Below, piece after piece: positions 20,575 to 31,118 of a DNA stretch of 64,000 bases (position 1 is its first letter; every line of letters begins with the position of its first letter). The stretch lies in NCBI GenBank assembly GCA_003868215.1, contig QWDQ01000037.1, positions 124,001 to 188,000 of the forward strand. Direction: 5' to 3'. The notes below the pieces were generated by a model that saw nothing but the letters and a program-made list of their open reading frames with translations, was not told where the DNA came from and ran no database searches. Source of the DNA: Pseudophaeomoniella oleicola (taxonomy: Eukaryota > Ascomycota > Eurotiomycetes > Phaeomoniellales > Phaeomoniellaceae). A program made the translations under genes and the position numbers.

Positions 20575-22095
20575 TCATCCAATCTCCTTCCTTTTAGTGA
20601 CCATGCCAATTGCCACACTTATGTCATCCATCTTGCCGCCCTCGAAAGGCAATCCCTCATCAACAGCTCTCTCCATGAAAGGGCTCTCTGCTGAGTTGTC
20701 TTCCGCGATTGCCCTTGCGCACCTCACCACTTCTCGAGCCACAAAGACCATTCCAGCGTCATCGTCTCCTTCTAACTCCACGACAGGATGGTCTTCGAAA
20801 TGACTATTTTGGGACTGTTTTCTCTTTGGCATATCCGCCGGAGCATCACGTCCTTCGACTTTCGCGCGCTTGACTTCTTGATAATGTTGCCAGTTCCGCA
20901 AAGAATCACACACAATCTCGCAGACTTCATGTTCCCAAAGATTGTCCACGACCCCATCACTGACAGCCAAGACGATGTCCCCTTCTGAGACTTCCACTTT
21001 ATCCATCACGGCATTTTCTTCTGCTGAATCTGGACTGTTAGTCCCCAACTGGCGAGGACAGTCAAACCAATGCCACTGTTCTTTAAAACGATAAAATACT
21101 TCGCTACGTTCAGGCCGGATAAGTATCACAGTCGAGTCGCCAAGGCCGGTAATGTAAAGGATAGGATCAATCTTCGAGTGGTCATTGGGGGATGGTTGAT
21201 AATGCAGAAACGCTGAAACAAAAGTCGTGGTTCCAACTATGCCGTTCGCTGCTTTTGTGATGGATTCGGTCTTTTCGAATGCGGTCTGAAGAAATGAAAC
21301 CACTTCAGGTTCTGCAACAGTTGAAGCAAGAATAGACGCAATTTGGGAGCCTCTCTTGTCCGACGTTGCTGTCGAGGGCCGGTCTCCGTCGGTTGACTCC
21401 TTGGATCCATTGTCTGGCTTCTCACCATCCACGACCTTACCGTCAGGCTTCTGTGGAAGTTTTGTAACATCGATAGCAATTGGCTTTGCGAGACCATCAT
21501 TCGGTTGATTTATTGGCTGCTTGTTCATCCACCTCTCCAGTTCCATCGCCCAAAAGTGTGCAACGAGACGACTCCATAATGCCGCATGCCCTCTCGGCTT
21601 TGCAGCCCAAGCACCGACACCATCATCTACCACCATATAATTTTCTGTTACCAAAACGGCATCGTCCCCATTTGTCACACCGAGGATGAATTCGCCATCG
21701 ACAGCTGGACGCCGATCACGAAGAGATGAATGTGTTGTTAAGGGATCGGAAAACGAGGTTGTCGGCGTAGAGACGAATGGAGGAGGAAACGGACGTGATG
21801 CGCGTTTGGCCCAAGTTGCAAACCCGGTTTGAAGATAGAATGGCGATAACCTTATGGGCTTTGGCTTTTGCTTCGACACACCGGAGACATCATATTCAGG
21901 CGCAGGAGTGATGATTCCATGGTTGGTTACTCTCTGTCTGGTTGCGGGGTATCTCCGACCGGTTCCGCCGTTGGCTGTTGGTGGAGGGGACTTCGGACGT
22001 TGTCTCGTGGGTAGCAGACGCTTGAATACATGCTTGGGCAGCATGCCCTTGGCGGTTATGCCCCCTTTGTTGGAAGCATTGGAGGAGTTTGTCAT
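20575..22095 (-). CDS. PTC7: PPM-type Ser/Thr phosphatase, PTC7 family
   Basis: Single-exon gene of 506 residues; start taken at the ATG at 22095, since codons upstream lack an ATG. Ptc7-type enzymes are Mg/Mn-dependent phosphatases, mitochondrial in yeast, where they act on the ubiquinone biosynthesis protein Coq7. A basic stretch MLPKHVFKRLLPTRQR near residue 18 looks like a mitochondrial targeting signal, so an inner start is possible. Visible PPM elements are GVTNGDDAVLV, then VVDDGVGAW with the metal-binding Asp, GTTTFVSAFLHY, YITGLGDSTVILIRP, the VSDGVVDNLW block, and the late GGKMDDISVAIGMV with the last metal Asp. The FDCPRQLGTNSPD segment is typical of the Ptc7 branch. An Asp/Lys/Thr-rich insert (about 225-275) is probably a loop. 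All key acidic residues appear present, so it should be active. Confidence 0.9.
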   Translation of the reverse strand: MTNSSNASNKGGITAKGMLPKHVFKRLLPTRQRPKSPPPTANGGTGRRYPATRQRVTNHGIITPAPEYDVSGVSKQKPKPIRLSPFYLQTGFATWAKRASRPFPPPFVSTPTTSFSDPLTTHSSLRDRRPAVDGEFILGVTNGDDAVLVTENYMVVDDGVGAWAAKPRGHAALWSRLVAHFWAMELERWMNKQPINQPNDGLAKPIAIDVTKLPQKPDGKVVDGEKPDNGSKESTDGDRPSTATSDKRGSQIASILASTVAEPEVVSFLQTAFEKTESITKAANGIVGTTTFVSAFLHYQPSPNDHSKIDPILYITGLGDSTVILIRPERSEVFYRFKEQWHWFDCPRQLGTNSPDSAEENAVMDKVEVSEGDIVLAVSDGVVDNLWEHEVCEIVCDSLRNWQHYQEVKRAKVEGRDAPADMPKRKQSQNSHFEDHPVVELEGDDDAGMVFVAREVVRCARAIAEDNSAESPFMERAVDEGLPFEGGKMDDISVAIGMVTKRKEIG

Positions 22096-23629
22096 TGAAC
22101 AATCAGGAGCGAGAGGGTGACGATGACAATAGTAGCCGTACGCTAACCTTGTCACGCCCTGCTTGGCTTAAGCGGGATAAATTCCGGTTCTTGTTGGAGA
22201 ATTGGGGGCTATTGTGCGGCAATCCCTGTCCAAAAATGGGAAGATTTCAAACGGGAAGATGGTGTCAAATGTCGAGTATCTATGTCTTAGGTATATACAT
22301 GGCAAGGCGATGAGTGATGAGCCCTTTTCGAGATTTGAGGAACTCGCACTGGGAGCAAAAGTCGTTTGTGTCCTAGTTTCATGTTGTCGATTAGTTTGTA
22401 GTAATTAGCATCTGGGGGAATGCGTCCGTCTGCGACGTCATTTGAATTTGGCGGAAGGTGCTGCCGTGAACGGACTTGAAAAATACCACAGACCACACGT
22501 TCAACGGCTGCAATACATTAATACGCCAGAATATAATACCGTAGATACCTGACATTACACAGGATACGCAGAACACGTTTACATCATATAGAATCTGATT
22601 CTTTAGTCATACTGAAGTGAAGTGAGCAGGTTTTTGCAGACAGATTATCTGGATACAAATCTCTCTCTAATAACGAAATATCATCTACTCTAAAAATGAT
22701 ATCTTTCTCCTTGCATGGCTTGGTCTGTGGCTTGGTTTCACAAGACTCTTCCATTTACACGTGCGGACGTCGATATCTTAAGCCACATCATGCAAGAAAC
22801 TCTACTGTACCACCATCTTGCGATTAGTGCCCTTATCTTACCTTATCATGTTACTGTAATGTGGTATGAGTTGTAATTATTATAGTAACTTATGAGAACG
22901 CAAAAAATCCGATTAAAGCTTTGATATAATTATGGATTTCGCTTCTTAGGAATATCGCGTTAATTTCAACTCTCATCAGACCTTCAATATGTACTATCCG
23001 AGGTATATAGGAGAATTCACATCATAGAGAGGTGCTCAATACTCTGTTGTATTACTGTCTCACTTATATCCACCTCCAGAACTTTCACACTCTATCATCC
23101 ATGTCTGCCCTTTTCTCTTCCCCTTCATCGATTGTGTATGTAATAATCTGGAATAGGGCCGAACTGCTCGCATGCCGATCCATCTCCCGTACTGTACCGT
23201 AGTTCTATGACACTACCTACTACGTTAATACGTGGGAAGATAGAAAGTTACCTAATGCAGATAAAGGACTCTGTTATATATATAGCAGTGTGGGCCAGTT
23301 GCACGTACTACGTAGTACTACGTAGTACTAGTATCTCGAGAGTGGCGCAGCAGCGTTTTCTCCGTCGTAGATGCCATCGCGATGCCCCAAAGTACCATCA
23401 CAAATCACTATGGTATTCCTGCTTTCCCTTTCCAACCGGATTGCTGGGGCCAAGAGAGCATGACTGGCAAGCTTGCCGAGTGGTAAATTATTAAGTGAAA
23501 ACAACAAAACAATCTCTGCCATCTTGGCGACGTCTTGATTACTACTAAGCTACTGAGATATTTGATGTTCTCGAGTCTAGGGATCTATCCTAACAAACCG
23601 TGTCTTGTAACACCACAATTCTGTCCCAT
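22096..23629. other. AT-rich intergenic region
   Basis: About 1.5 kb upstream of PTC7 and beyond the end of the MFS gene. It contains overlapping TACTACGTAGTA palindromes (23306-23327) and AT-rich sequence around 22500-23000. The short plus-strand frames show no protein-like character. Confidence 0.65.
23306..23327. repeat. Two overlapping TACTACGTAGTA palindromes
   Basis: Exact copies at 23306-23317 and 23316-23327 share two bases, giving a 22-bp self-complementary block that could form a small cruciform or bind a dimeric protein. Confidence 0.85.
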
Positions 23630-25597
23630 CTATGCGCCTCCTGGGCTCAATTGCTTCCCTTTTACACTCTTCCACTCCATTCCAGCGGATCCCAGCACAC
23701 TCAAGCAGCTCATCACCAGTGCAATCTGGAAGGTCTTCGTAATCGCATCATTATACGCCACAAGCACCTCCGGCAGCCTGGCTGGATCAACCACCGATCT
23801 CAGATTGGTCGCTCCAGCGTGGATGATGATCTGGGGGTCAAAGCCTGGTATGTTTAGAGCCAGGAGATTTCTAATTAGGTGATTGGTGAACAGGTTTTGA
23901 GCGACCGACACGAAAAGTGCACCCCCCAAGATCTGGATGAACATCACCGTCGCAGTACCAATTGAAACGTCCTTTAGTGGCAAGACAGCTTGGGCAGCTA
24001 CGGCACCTTGTTGAAACCCTAGGCCGACACCAAGTCCGTAGATGAATTGGAAGCCAACCCACTTTGCCTGTGGAAGTTCCACAGTGAATAAGGTGAGGAG
24101 ACCAGCGCCAATGGACATCACGATGGAACTGGCAATCATGAATGGTGTATAGTAACCCATTTTCGTTGTCAGCGCCCCTCCTCCGACAAGCCCAACGACG
24201 TTCGCCAGAATCATGGGAAGTGAGTTCACTCCAGATCGAACAGCACTTGTGCCTTTGATGGCTTGAAACTAGGTGTTTTGTTAGCTGTAGAAGGGCACAG
24301 AGCCAGAACGACTTACCCAGATAGGTATGAAGTATATCAGGATGAAAAATGACCCGCCTAAGCAAAGGCCGAAGAGAGAAGCGAAGGCGATCGACCTTTG
24401 GGATGCAATTCGTGGAGGCACTGCCGAGGTTTAGTCTCATGACCCTGACCTGCTTCTTGGGAAGACACAAAGCACTATTACTCACCAGTTGCTCGGTCTT
24501 TGAGGACAACTTGTATCCCAATGAAAGTAAAGACTAAAACACCAAACAAGACAAACAGAGCAATGATACGTCCATTGGACCAAGAGTATGTTACACCGCC
24601 CCATTGCAATGCAAGGAGAAGACATACTATGGCAGGGACGAATATGGCAGTTCCGGCAGGGTCGAGTTGTAGGAAATGATTGCGAATTGATTGCTTCTCA
24701 ACGCTCTTCTTGTTGGGAAGTCTCAGGAGAAAAAGGATACCAGCTGCTGTCACTCCGCCGAGGGGAAGGTTGATGTAAAAGCACCAGCGCCATGTCGCAT
24801 GATCAGTAAACGCACCACCCATCTGTTATGTCAGCACCGTGGCAGGGTTTGAAAACGGCATGATCCCTACCAAAGGTCCTGCAACGGAGGCAATGCCATA
24901 CATGCCTCCAATCATACCCATGAAAAGAGGTCTTCTTTCAAGAGCAACGGTGTGTGCAATGGTTACAAGAGCACCAGTGAAGATGCCTGCGCTGCCGAGA
25001 CCTGCAACGGCTCTGCCAACGATCAAAGCAATTGATGATGGAGCGACACCGCAGATCAGGGATCCCACTTCGAAAATGAACAGTCCGAACAGAAAGACCC
25101 ATTTGACGTTGAACAGCGCATAGAACTTGCCGAAGAGCAGTTGAAATGCTAAAATAATCAGCGCTTGTGAACGGAATGCTTAGGAAAAACTGATGGCCTT
25201 ACCGCAAGTCGTCAGGAGGTAAGAGGATGCATACCATCCGACATCGTTCAGGTCGTGAAAATCATCGGTGATCCTAGGGATGGCCACGGCGATAATCTGA
25301 AAGACAGGAAGTCAATACAGAAGTCTTCTTGCGATACCTCTCCGAATGCCTTACAGTATTGTCTAACGCAACACAAAACACCGCCAGCATCAGACTTATG
25401 ACAATGAGGATAAGTTTGAGGCCAAGTGGGTAAACATGGTCACCGGTGGTATCTGCGGCTGCCGCTGCATCGGCCGCTTTCTCCAGCACTTCGTCTTGTA
25501 TGGCTTCATTCGGAGCGCTTTCAATAGCAGAGGTCGCGGACGAAACAGAGCCAATATTGGGAGTTTCTGTCTCTGTTGGGAGCTCTTTGGTATCCAT
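23630..25597 (-). CDS. MFS drug:H+ antiporter, DHA2 (14-helix) type, six exons
   Basis: Plasma-membrane exporter family that expels drugs or secondary metabolites. Exons on the minus strand are 25597-25355, 25296-25203, 25148-24871, 24822-24486, 24420-24317 and 24268-23630, giving 564 residues; introns are 48-65 bp with GT...AG ends. The acidic N-terminal tail is followed by the first helix ending [18 protein letters not shown], the family motif. Other markers are [51 protein letters not shown], and [13 protein letters not shown], all typical of the aflatoxin-pump-like group. The frame is preserved across every junction, so the gene looks intact. No polyketide synthase, NRPS or P450 lies nearby, so a biosynthetic cluster role is not supported. 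Substrate is unknown. Confidence 0.93.
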
Positions 25598-26566
25598 AAT
25601 CGCTGATTGTGTTTTGGGTGCATTTATCTCGCAACAGACAATTCGCGCGACAGAAATCCCAAGTTTGAGGACGTGTAAAACGAGACGTCGCTTGTGGATG
25701 ACGGCTTGATGCAGGGGACCTATGTATATACTTTTTCTAGGTGTCTACCAGGTATGTCTTGACGAAAGCGAGAGCGCCACCACACGTCCGCCTTGCATTG
25801 TCTCAACTACCACCAAAGCAGGACAAGAAAGGTTAAAATGACCATTCAAAAGACGTCTCAAAAGAACACCCTGTGCCACACAACTTTCCAAACCACTCGA
25901 GGGAAAAAAGAAAGGGCATTATCTCAACCACGTCCGTCCTCCCACCCACCGCACGCATCAGACTCATCCATCTAATTACCCGTCAGTAGAGGTAACAAGT
26001 CCTATCTCCGGTTGATCTTTCAGTTAGGTAGCTTTAGTTCCCGGGAAGTACTTGATTGTCTTCTTTCCAACTTTGGATCTGGACCATCCTCGCTCCCCAC
26101 TAATTAAGTCCGATCAACGTACCTAGGTACTACGGTAGGTACCTACGGAGATTTCAGTTCGCTTAACCACTAATCGCAAAGAGGATTTGTTAAATTACTG
26201 GGGTAATAGGACCCGCCGGTCTCTCTCTTCTGGTAATTATCGCATTTGATATCCTCCGTGCTCCGTAACTATAGGAGGGAGGTTCCTCAGTTCGCTTCAT
26301 ATCGCTTAGATGCCAAGACGAATATCTCACTTGATTTATTAGAGGGTTGTAGGTGAAAATGCACCAGATATGGCTCGAATGTTGAATGTTGAATGAGTCA
26401 TCATGTCGAGTCATCATGTCATACTTTGGTCTGAGTCAAGTTTTACGCGCCAATTCTCCCAATCGCTACTAGAAACGCCATGCTGAACGCTACCAAACCC
26501 CAATTACACGAAACTTGATAAACTATGTTCAAAAAAGGAACCCGGCTGTGAGTCTTCAATCATCAT
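25598..26566. other. Intergenic region
   Basis: About 970 bp upstream of the MFS gene and after the RRN3 stop. It contains a TACCTAGGTA palindrome (26120-26129) next to GTAGGTACCTAC (26135-26146). No gene is seen. Confidence 0.65.
26120..26146. repeat. Paired palindromes TACCTAGGTA and GTAGGTACCTAC
   Basis: Two perfect short palindromes separated by five bases in non-coding DNA, members of the dispersed family seen across this window. Confidence 0.8.
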
Positions 26567-28624
26567 CTAGTCCACATCCTCGTCGGTTCCAGTGGCCTCA
26601 TCCGTTTCTCCGACAAGCTCGGCTTCATATGGGTTCGCTTCGTCAATGTCAGAGTCAGCGTCGTCACCCGCGTCATCCAATCCTGGTACTCCCCTCCATT
26701 CGAGATAGTCGTTCTCAATCCATCGCTTGCTCCTGGGTAGAACGTATGGATCGAAGGGAAAGTAAGGTTCCAAGACAGTGCTTTGGCCCCATCCCGTGCT
26801 ATCTCTTTCTGGCCCACTCAACGCATTCCCTGCTGCGACCACTGGACGGAAAGAGCTGAGGCGAACGTGTTTGTTCAACTCAAGCTTGGTATACACATAA
26901 ATGAAGTTGAGATGGTGAGCGATGCGCGCGAATTCGTTGACAATCGACGCGCTGCAGACCCGAAGGGGGTTCATTTTGGAGAAGATGGCCTGATAAAGAG
27001 GATCGCGAACCGCATGAGGGAATGTGTACTCGTCTTCGTCATCCGAGTCGGAGAAGTCGTCTTCCTCGACGGCTTCAGATGACAGGTCTCTCCAGCGGAA
27101 GCAAAACATGTACAGCAAAGCCTGCGTCATGCTGTAGAAGGATGGATATCGTCGTAGATCGGGACCATGACACGATGGCTCGCTATCCTTTCGCATTGCC
27201 TCTAGTTGTCCACCCAACAGATCGAAGACATCTCTGACGACGGACGATGGAACATGGGCGCCGCGTGAAACGAAACTGGCGAGGTAGGCGGCTGCAGACT
27301 GTCTAATGACAGATGGCTGCCGTTTATCAAAGATAAGTTGAATACATGTTGTCGCAAATCGGTCGATGAGTAGAGGATCTGTCTGCAAAAAGTGAAAGAT
27401 GAGAAACTGTGTATGTCGAGAGCGGTAGGTAGGCAAGATGATGTTATTGAAATGCGCAAGCAGAAGGTCCACCGTATTTTCCCTGATTTCCAGGGAACTC
27501 CGCAACAAGGGATCGTAATACTGGAAAAGGAGATCAATGAGCGAGTCGACTTTCTCAATATTCGCCTTCACAATCCTGAGGCGCATTTCATGAGCATCCG
27601 TCTCCTCATCAGAGTCTGATTCGTCCTCGGCATCCGAATCTTCAAGCTCTTCTCGAAACCCGTCATCATGTAATATCTGCGACGACGCGTATTTGAGACC
27701 ACTTTGGAGCGATACATCCTGCACTAGGTCATCACCAACATCGTCATCTAGATCTTCCAAATCGACCTGGACTTGCACGTCGACCTTGACTAGCTCGGCG
27801 GTGATTGTAGCAAGAATGTCAGACTTGAGCTCAGGTGCGTATTCCAGCATCTTCAGTGCATTCTTCGTCAAGACTATATCAGACTCTAGCTTTTCCGGGT
27901 CAGATCTGTACTGTAATCGTCGCGACAAGATCCTGGAAAGCATATTGCTGCCAACAGGGATTATTTGTAATAGATACTGAATGGCTGCGTGAGCGCGCGA
28001 ATGCATGAGAGATCTTTTCACCACAGGGTACGTAGGAAGCCGTCTCGTTTTGATGTCTGAAAGGACGTCCACCAACATGTCGAAGACTTTGCTGAGATAA
28101 CCGCTCTGTGCTGCGGCTAGGTTGCCCAGAAACTTGGTGTACAAGGATACAAACTGCCCATCTCTTCCTACCCATTCCATCAAGCATAGTACATTGACCA
28201 GTCCAGAACAGCTCTTATCAAGATAGGAGACATTGGCCAGGACCGCTTGCAAATGCGCCTGTACGACGCCTGGCGAAGGAGCCCGTTCTGCATTTGGATC
28301 TGCTTTGAAGAGTTCTCGAATTCTGTCATATGCTTCATCGTCTCCATTCAGATGCTGCTGTATCGCTCTTCGCACTTCTTCTCTGACCAGCAATGGATCC
28401 AGCTCCCATTCCTCGTCCACAGTCATTATCTCAACGTCGGGATCAAATGAGACCTTTTGTCGCTTGGTCGGACTTGAGGGGATCCTGATCGACGAGTCAT
28501 CCATTTCCTCGAATTCATCGCGTTTCCGGCGAAGAGTCGGTTTCGATAGCTGAGGATGGGATTTGAAGGATGGCGTGGAGTGCTGGTGCCCTGTATGCGG
28601 GCGAGGAGGGGCTAGAGACACCAT
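26567..28624 (-). CDS. RRN3: RNA polymerase I initiation factor RRN3 (TIF-IA)
   Basis: Bridges RNA polymerase I to the core promoter complex at rDNA, acting in the nucleolus. Single-exon gene of 685 residues with a clear ATG at 28624. The N-terminal 60 residues are basic and disordered (RRKRDEFEEMDD, SSPTKRQKVSFDP). HEAT-like helices follow, with family blocks such as LANVSYLDKSCSGLVNVLC, SLYTKFLGNLAAAQSGYLSK, and RAHAAIQYLLQIIPVGSNML. An acidic, Ser/Asp-rich insert lies near 320-350 (EELEDSDAEDESDSDEETD), where the fungal protein has a phosphorylatable loop. Later blocks include LIDLLFQYYDPLLRSSLEI and the conserved C-terminal half ending in an acidic tail. Length fits the family (about 630-700). 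It is divergent from the CCCH gene at 29580. Confidence 0.95.
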   Translation of the reverse strand: MVSLAPPRPHTGHQHSTPSFKSHPQLSKPTLRRKRDEFEEMDDSSIRIPSSPTKRQKVSFDPDVEIMTVDEEWELDPLLVREEVRRAIQQHLNGDDEAYDRIRELFKADPNAERAPSPGVVQAHLQAVLANVSYLDKSCSGLVNVLCLMEWVGRDGQFVSLYTKFLGNLAAAQSGYLSKVFDMLVDVLSDIKTRRLPTYPVVKRSLMHSRAHAAIQYLLQIIPVGSNMLSRILSRRLQYRSDPEKLESDIVLTKNALKMLEYAPELKSDILATITAELVKVDVQVQVDLEDLDDDVGDDLVQDVSLQSGLKYASSQILHDDGFREELEDSDAEDESDSDEETDAHEMRLRIVKANIEKVDSLIDLLFQYYDPLLRSSLEIRENTVDLLLAHFNNIILPTYRSRHTQFLIFHFLQTDPLLIDRFATTCIQLIFDKRQPSVIRQSAAAYLASFVSRGAHVPSSVVRDVFDLLGGQLEAMRKDSEPSCHGPDLRRYPSFYSMTQALLYMFCFRWRDLSSEAVEEDDFSDSDDEDEYTFPHAVRDPLYQAIFSKMNPLRVCSASIVNEFARIAHHLNFIYVYTKLELNKHVRLSSFRPVVAAGNALSGPERDSTGWGQSTVLEPYFPFDPYVLPRSKRWIENDYLEWRGVPGLDDAGDDADSDIDEANPYEAELVGETDEATGTDEDVD

Positions 28625-29579
28625 AGGTTGGGTTGAGTGAGATCATGAGATGAGCAATGACCTGTGTGAAGGTTGAGTGCTGTTTCAGAAGACGACGGCA
28701 GGGATTACATGAGATGACTGTAGCATTTCACATTGGGATATGAAGCAATACGCATTGCCCACGTGAGTGTGGGAAAGTAGTGGGAAAGGGAAAAAAAAGA
28801 TTCGGGGATCAGATAATTTTCTTAAAGTCCCCACCGCAACTTCTGGTGGTTGACCGTCATTTGTATTGTATGCGCATATCATGTTTCCCCGCGATATAGT
28901 TATCACTATCAGTACATCAACCAACAAGTGAAGTGTAAGAATGTAAGAACCCTCAGAGTTGTTCTAGATTGCATATTTGGTGTTTGTTGGTCAATGAAGG
29001 ACGATGATATTTGGCAGAGAGGGAAAATACAAGGATCTGAAATAAGGGCAGACAGAGGATCTCTCTCGGAAAGGTTTTAAAATAATGATAATCCCGAGCG
29101 AGTCGTTTCACTGATCTGTCCAGTAGACTTGGGACATGGCTCTTCTTGACACTTGACCAAAAACTGAGTTGCCTTGAAGGGCGGTTCAAATAGTAGTCGT
29201 CTTTGAATGTTTTGTACAAAAGGCGGGATAGAAGGAGTTCGAGGTCTTCCAGCTTATATTACTAGAACTCATGAAGAATTGGCGCTCGTTCTCGAGCAAA
29301 GGGTTGAGTGACCCAGTTTCTCATATATTTTGGCATAGGCAAACAAGGCGCTCATACCTTCTAACAAAGACTGCACCTTTCAACGTAGTTATGTCTTTCA
29401 GAGTTTCCTGATGCGACCGCCGTACCTTTCATTGTAATCTCACCAGTGTTTGCATGTGGCACGCAGTCGCCAATCGCCCCGCAAGAATTATTGCTACATA
29501 CAACAAGAGGAATCAAATTATTCCCAGATCTTACTTCTTCCTCTCATTAATCATCTTTCTTCTTGCAGGATAACACCAA
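28625..29579. other. Shared promoter region of RRN3 and the CCCH gene
   Basis: A 955-bp divergent spacer. No further gene is seen; a CT-rich leader precedes the ATG at 29580. Confidence 0.6.
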
Positions 29580-31118
29580 ATGGCTGACGAAGACGAATTG
29601 CGCTTGAAGATCAGCCAGCTTGCTGGTAATAGAACAGCTTCATATGTGCATTTATGACTACTACTGACTTCACTTCTAGGCCAGATCAATCGTCGCAAGA
29701 ACGAGACCCTGCGTCATGTCGATGACAATCGGAGTTATCCTTACCCATCTCCTGTTCCATATCGATCCCAGACCGCACTGCCTGCCTCCCGTGGCAAAGT
29801 CATCCGTGGAAGAGGTGGTATCAAGTTTCGAAACCCTACGCTGGTGAACACTCACAAGACCACTGCAGGAAATGCGCAACATGAAACGCCGGGCGCCGCT
29901 GTCAGTGACGGTATCACTGTTCGCAGTGGCAATACTTTACAATGGAAAAACCCAACTACTTACGAGAAAGAGTTTAAGGCGAGATCTGAAAACCGTGTAG
30001 CTTTCCAACGCAAAGCTCACCAGCAAGAGAAAGAACTTGTTCTTAGAGCTGCTTCCAACACTTCATCTGCGTCTACTTCCTTGGTCTCGACAGATGTGTA
30101 CCGCATCAAGGTCGGTGACATTGAGTTCAATGTTGAGAAGGGCGGCAGCAAACTCCAACGAATTTCTGGTCGGCGCCTAGCAATTCCACCTACTGATACT
30201 CTTCAAGATCTAATCTTTCCAGATGGCCCTTCCGTACCGGACAAGACTCCGAAAGAGGCGACAATCAACGGTGTCCTTTTCAAACGGACTAAGAATGGTA
30301 ATCTCATTCGGTCTAATGCTGTCAAACGGTGAGTTATACTCCAAGTTTCGGGATATCGCTGCACGGCTGCTGACACGTACGCACCCCTTGAACAGACATG
30401 TTTCTAGAGAGAAGACCGAGCTCTGCCCGAGGTTCACTTCAACCGGTAAATATCATGTTTTCGACGAACCATGAGTGCTTGTATCCCCACGCACGATCCC
30501 CTTACTGGTTCGAAACGTCTGGTCTAGGTGACTGATTCTACTTTAGGGACGTGCCTCAAAGGCAAAGCATGCAGCGGCATTCACGACAAAGATAAGACCG
30601 CTATATGTCCGACGTTTCTTCGCAACAGAAGCTGTCCATCCGGAGAGCATTGTGATCTCTCACACTCCCTCACTGCAGAGAGATTACCATCCTGTACTCA
30701 CTTCCTTCGGGGGAATTGTACCAAACCCGATTGTCCTTACTCTCATGTTATTGTTTCTCCTTCAGCTCCCCTTTGCCGTCCCTTTGCGTTGATGGGCTAT
30801 TGCCCAAGTGGTCAAAGCTGCGGTCATCGTCATCTCCGCGAATGTCCGGATTACTCTGCTACTGGCGCTTGTAAAATCCGCAACTGCAATCTTCCACATG
30901 TTGACCGAGCGGGACATATGCGCAAGTTTGCGGCTAACAAAGCAGGAGAAGTCGACCGTATGGACGTAGATGACGAAGACGTCTCGAGTGACGAGGAGCT
31001 TTACGACCGCATCGATAGCGACGATGTGGACTCTGACGACTTTGATGAACCGGAACGTGTTATCGGGGTTGATACAGGCGAGCTTTCACACCAAGAAGAC
31101 TATGTTGGATTTTCTTAA
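29580..31118 (+). CDS. CCCH zinc finger protein with five fingers, ZC3H3-like (four exons)
   Basis: Exons are 29580-29625, 29680-30328, 30396-30445 and 30547-31118; introns of 54, 67 and 101 bp. The frame is kept at each junction and the product has 438 residues. After a basic N-terminal half with a conserved-looking DVYRIKVGDIEFNVEKGGS stretch come five consecutive CCCH fingers in the C-terminal half with spacing C-x7/8-C-x4/5-C-x3-H. The first finger is split by the third intron (ELCPRFTSTG then TCLKGKACSGIH). The others include ICPTFLRNRSCPSGEHCDLSH-type and ECPDYSATGACKIRNCNLPH elements. The block after the last finger, VDRAGHMRK, is typical of the ZC3H3 group, nuclear RNA-binding proteins tied to polyadenylation and mRNA export. 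An acidic tail closes the protein. RNA binding is a family-based expectation. Confidence 0.88.

Noticed and set aside
23630-25597. MFS exporter as part of a secondary metabolite cluster
   Set aside because: Neighbouring genes are a housekeeping phosphatase and RRN3; no backbone or tailoring enzyme is present.
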